Source of the DNA: Firmicutes bacterium UBA3553
Lineage (GTDB): Bacteria > Bacillota > Clostridia > Tissierellales > Sedimentibacteraceae
NCBI GenBank assembly: GCA_002381185.1
Contig: DFOA01000011.1
Coordinates: forward strand, 1 to 33,921
Direction of reading: 5' to 3'
Length of the DNA: 33,921 nucleotides
Part shown: one piece after another, positions 31,681 through 33,921 of the stretch
Position numbering within the stretch: the first letter of the stretch is position 1
Layout: the number at the start of each line of letters is the position of its first letter
Notes under the pieces: model-generated
What the model was told of the DNA's origin: nothing
The model's database searches: none
What the model saw: the letters and a program-made list of their open reading frames with translations, nothing else
Translations under genes and position numbers: made by a program

Positions 31681-31944
31681 TTACTCTATGATTAAAAAGT
31701 ATCGATTAGAGGAATTACTACCATTCTCCCTATAACGTGATTCCTTTCTAAGTAAGCCATAACTGATTAAATCAGCTATGGCCCTCTTCACTGTACTTCT
31801 TGACAATGATGTGTCTTTTGCAATTGTATTAATGGCTGGCCAGCATTCACCTTTTGCATCACATCTATCTTTTAAATACATATACACACATTTAGCACGA
31901 GATGGAAGTTCCTCTGCATAAATTCTCCCAAAAAAACTCAACAA
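31681..31944 (-). CDS. Small HTH protein of ICE transfer region
   Basis: 87 residues with a winged helix-turn-helix: ELPSRAKCVYMYLKDRCDAKG, CWPAINTIAKDTSLSRSTVKR and AIADLISYGLLRKESRYREN. This is the small helix-turn-helix (replication-initiator-like or MarR-like) protein often found beside the coupling-protein gene in Tn1549-type elements. The start is TTG at 31944, seven bases after AGGGGGTG; the next ATG would remove the first helix. It begins 8 bases after the VirD4 stop, so it is co-transcribed. A strong terminator follows. It probably regulates transfer genes or acts in ICE replication; inferred. Confidence 0.75.
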   Translation of the reverse strand: MLSFFGRIYAEELPSRAKCVYMYLKDRCDAKGECWPAINTIAKDTSLSRSTVKRAIADLISYGLLRKESRYRENGSNSSNRYFLIIE

Positions 31945-31952
31945 AACACCCC

Positions 31953-33800
31953 CTATGTCCTGAGTATTGATTTACGTTTTGAATCTCCTTTACTTTCGTC
32001 AGTTTGTTCATGTACAGGAGTATGAAGTTTGCCTCCTTGTCTCTTTATTGTAGATTCGGTAGTTCCTTCTTCGTCTATTACATCAGACATATACTGACAA
32101 ATAACATTTTCTTCTAAGGTCTGCTTGTCGGCATAGCATACCTTACGATGGGACTTTTCTTCCATCTCATAGGGTTTATCGAAAGTAATGCCCCAATCTA
32201 AAAACAAATGAAGCTTCGTCTGCATGGGATGTACTCCTGTTTTCATGATAACAAAGTTTCCTTTAGGTAAAGATTTTAATTCATCTGCTGTAAGTAGTGG
32301 CCGCTCTATCATCTGCAAACTTTGAGAAGGATCATTTTTACCTCTGTTGATACTTCCACTCATAACAGTTCTACTACCCAGTGCTTTTGATAGAACCTGA
32401 GCGGTTTCTGAATTTGGTGCAAACCCTCCAAACATAGTAAGCTGGCAGTTATCTGTTATAATCTCACTACCTTCTTTCCCATAATTCTTATCAAGCTGTG
32501 CAAAGGATTGAATGATTGGTACTATGGAAATTCTTCTGGAACGTCCTGCACTAAGCATCATTTCAAAGGATTCTATCTTTGGAATTGTACCTATTTCATT
32601 TGCGTAAATCATCACACGATTAGGAAGTTTACCACCATTTTCATCTGCTACTGTTAACATCTCACGATAAAACTGTTGCAAAAATAGACTGACCATAAAA
32701 TATTTTGTGTTATCTTCCTCCGGAAGAATAAGAAATATTGCAGACTTTTCGTAACAGAAAGTTTCTGCATCAATCGTTGTATCAAAACACAATATCTGTT
32801 CCATTTCAGAATCAAGAAAGGCATTGAGCCTTGATAGTACTGTAGAAAGAACAGAAGCCATTGCTTGCTCTGCTGAATTAAGTGCTGCACCTGCAAACCA
32901 TCTTGCTTTATGGTCAGGAGGAAGTTTATCCATCAATAATTGAAACTGGCTTTTCCCTTTCACCTTGCTTGGTGCCATTAAATCCTGAACCAATTTAAAC
33001 ACACTTATGATATGTCTTGTATCTATTACATGTCCATCTTCCTCAGTAGGTGGGAGATATTCTGCTACAAGCAAAATAACTGCTGTCAGAAGTCCTTCTG
33101 CAGCATCATAAAAGAATGCATTTTGTCCATAAGCTGAACTGTCACCACCCGAATTTATGATTGTCTTTGAAATTATCTTTGCATATTTTTCTGCTTTGGC
33201 TCTTGCAGATAGATTATTGTTGTTTTTTCGATAAGCATCCATATATTTATTAACTAAATGCAGAAGATTATTTCCATCACTACGTGTGGGATTTCTTAAA
33301 TCAATAACTGCAACTTTATATCCATAATTCTCTTTTGCTATCGTTCCATAGTTTCTAGCTAAATCTCCCTTTGTATCAGTGGTTATAAAACTCATCCCAC
33401 TCGCACATGCATATTCTAGGTTTGGATATAGAAAAAAGGCTGTTTTACCAACTCCTGCTGCACCAATCATAAGACAGTGAACATCTCCTGTATCTACAAG
33501 TCCTACAATATCTCCTTTATTTCCTTTACATCCAACCACTAATCCCTGTATCAAATTACCACTCTCATCACGTGGAAGATTCTTACCCTTTCTCCATTGT
33601 GATACTTTAAAAGGAATATGCTCATATGTTTTAATAATTTCCTTTTGCGTAGCAAAGCGAGCAACTCCATGTTGGCCATCACCTACTGTTTTTGATTTGA
33701 TTCCATTTAAGGTATAGTAATTGGCAAGTAAAGACAACCCACCAATAACTAAAAACATTATGGAACCAACTCCTATTAATAAAAATACCTGTGATTGCAT
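31953..33800 (-). CDS. VirD4/TraG-type conjugative coupling protein
   Basis: 615 residues. An N-terminal membrane helix (FLLIGVGSIMFLVIGGLSLL) is followed by a RecA-like ATPase with Walker A GAAGVGKT (113-120), TTDTKGDLARNYG, and YANEIGTIPKIESFEMMLSA, RRISIVPIIQSFAQLDKNYG, FGGFAPNSETAQVLSKALGS, all typical of the Tn1549-type coupling protein that brings the relaxase-DNA complex to the type IV channel. In the Walker B position it reads N401-E402 instead of Asp-Glu. GGAGG eight bases before the ATG at 33800 is the better start; the frame is open to 33815. It is followed by the HTH gene. An AT-rich gap of 36 bases separates it from the preceding partial gene. Confidence 0.92.
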   Translation of the reverse strand: MQSQVFLLIGVGSIMFLVIGGLSLLANYYTLNGIKSKTVGDGQHGVARFATQKEIIKTYEHIPFKVSQWRKGKNLPRDESGNLIQGLVVGCKGNKGDIVGLVDTGDVHCLMIGAAGVGKTAFFLYPNLEYACASGMSFITTDTKGDLARNYGTIAKENYGYKVAVIDLRNPTRSDGNNLLHLVNKYMDAYRKNNNNLSARAKAEKYAKIISKTIINSGGDSSAYGQNAFFYDAAEGLLTAVILLVAEYLPPTEEDGHVIDTRHIISVFKLVQDLMAPSKVKGKSQFQLLMDKLPPDHKARWFAGAALNSAEQAMASVLSTVLSRLNAFLDSEMEQILCFDTTIDAETFCYEKSAIFLILPEEDNTKYFMVSLFLQQFYREMLTVADENGGKLPNRVMIYANEIGTIPKIESFEMMLSAGRSRRISIVPIIQSFAQLDKNYGKEGSEIITDNCQLTMFGGFAPNSETAQVLSKALGSRTVMSGSINRGKNDPSQSLQMIERPLLTADELKSLPKGNFVIMKTGVHPMQTKLHLFLDWGITFDKPYEMEEKSHRKVCYADKQTLEENVICQYMSDVIDEEGTTESTIKRQGGKLHTPVHEQTDESKGDSKRKSILRT

Positions 33801-33836
33801 TACATTAACCTCCATTTCTAAAATGTCTTAAGTAAA

Positions 33837-33921
33837 TTAAAACTGTCCAATAGATTTTATGACATCATCATTAACTGTTTTTGCTCTTGCTTTTGTTGCT
33901 GCATTACAATAGTAATAATTG
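33837..33921 (-). CDS. C-terminal end of an ICE gene, cut by window edge
   Basis: Only the last 28 codons are visible, ending ATKARAKTVNDDVIKSIGQF and a TAA at 33839-33837. It lies directly upstream of the VirD4 gene in the same direction. In Tn1549-type elements that position is often held by a PcfB/DUF3801 or Maff2-type gene, but the visible residues are too few to tell. Confidence 0.5.
   Translation of the reverse strand, partial: NYYYCNAATKARAKTVNDDVIKSIGQF

Overview
The window is about 34 kb of AT-rich DNA with Shine-Dalgarno-led, tightly spaced genes, almost all on the minus strand. Base composition, gene families and a GEMM-I (c-di-GMP-I) riboswitch point to an anaerobic member of the Clostridia (Firmicutes). 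This is inferred from gene content only; the species cannot be named. Both ends carry genes of a Tn1549-like integrative conjugative element (ICE). At the left are a sigma-like protein, an ArpU/sigma-like regulator, an XRE repressor and an ImmA/IrrE protease around a divergent promoter pair. At the right are a VirD4-type coupling protein, a small HTH protein and the end of one more gene. No integrase, relaxase or ICE terminus is visible. The middle therefore looks like cargo.

Layout: 1-2630, ICE control genes. 2666-7240, a defence-like patch: a PD-(D/E)XK nuclease-like protein, a zinc-ribbon protein, and a type I restriction hsdR broken by two frameshifts, an amber codon and loss of its 5' end. 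7290-8450, a scrap zone: a tandem CDGSH iron-sulfur pseudogene, a deleted P1B-ATPase, and an apparently intact c-di-GMP-I riboswitch with terminator whose original gene is gone. 8634-11750, a Zn/Cd/Pb-type exporter module: P1B-ATPase, separate HMA chaperone and two ArsR repressors. 12014-12463, lspA. 12646-23391, a co-directional run of lipid genes: PaaK-like acyl-activating enzyme, cyclopropane synthase, CrtO-like acyltransferase pseudogene, acyl-ACP thioesterase, small alarmone synthetase, cardiolipin synthase, small membrane protein in a MITE-like repeat frame, DegV/FakB-type fatty-acid-binding protein, S-adenosylmethionine synthetase and a radical SAM enzyme. 23541-26138, a second P1B-ATPase with three HMA domains. 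26688-31364, a third metal operon: ArsR, a P1B-ATPase with CSC in place of CPC, a Cys-rich protein, and a fusion of the same Cys-rich domain to a homologue of the methanogen corrinoid protein MtrA plus a DUF4346-like tail.

How it may work together (inference): the ArsR proteins repress three exporter units through visible palindromic operators. The operator of the orphan ArsR at 11366-11731 matches the one in front of the three-HMA ATPase 14 kb away. The lipid genes could release, bind and re-activate fatty acids and modify phospholipid chains, with a dedicated MetK supplying SAM to the cyclopropane synthase and the radical SAM enzyme. The least expected unit is the ArsR/CSC-ATPase/Cys-rich/MtrA-like operon, which joins a predicted corrinoid protein to metal efflux. 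It is my best candidate for an undescribed system.
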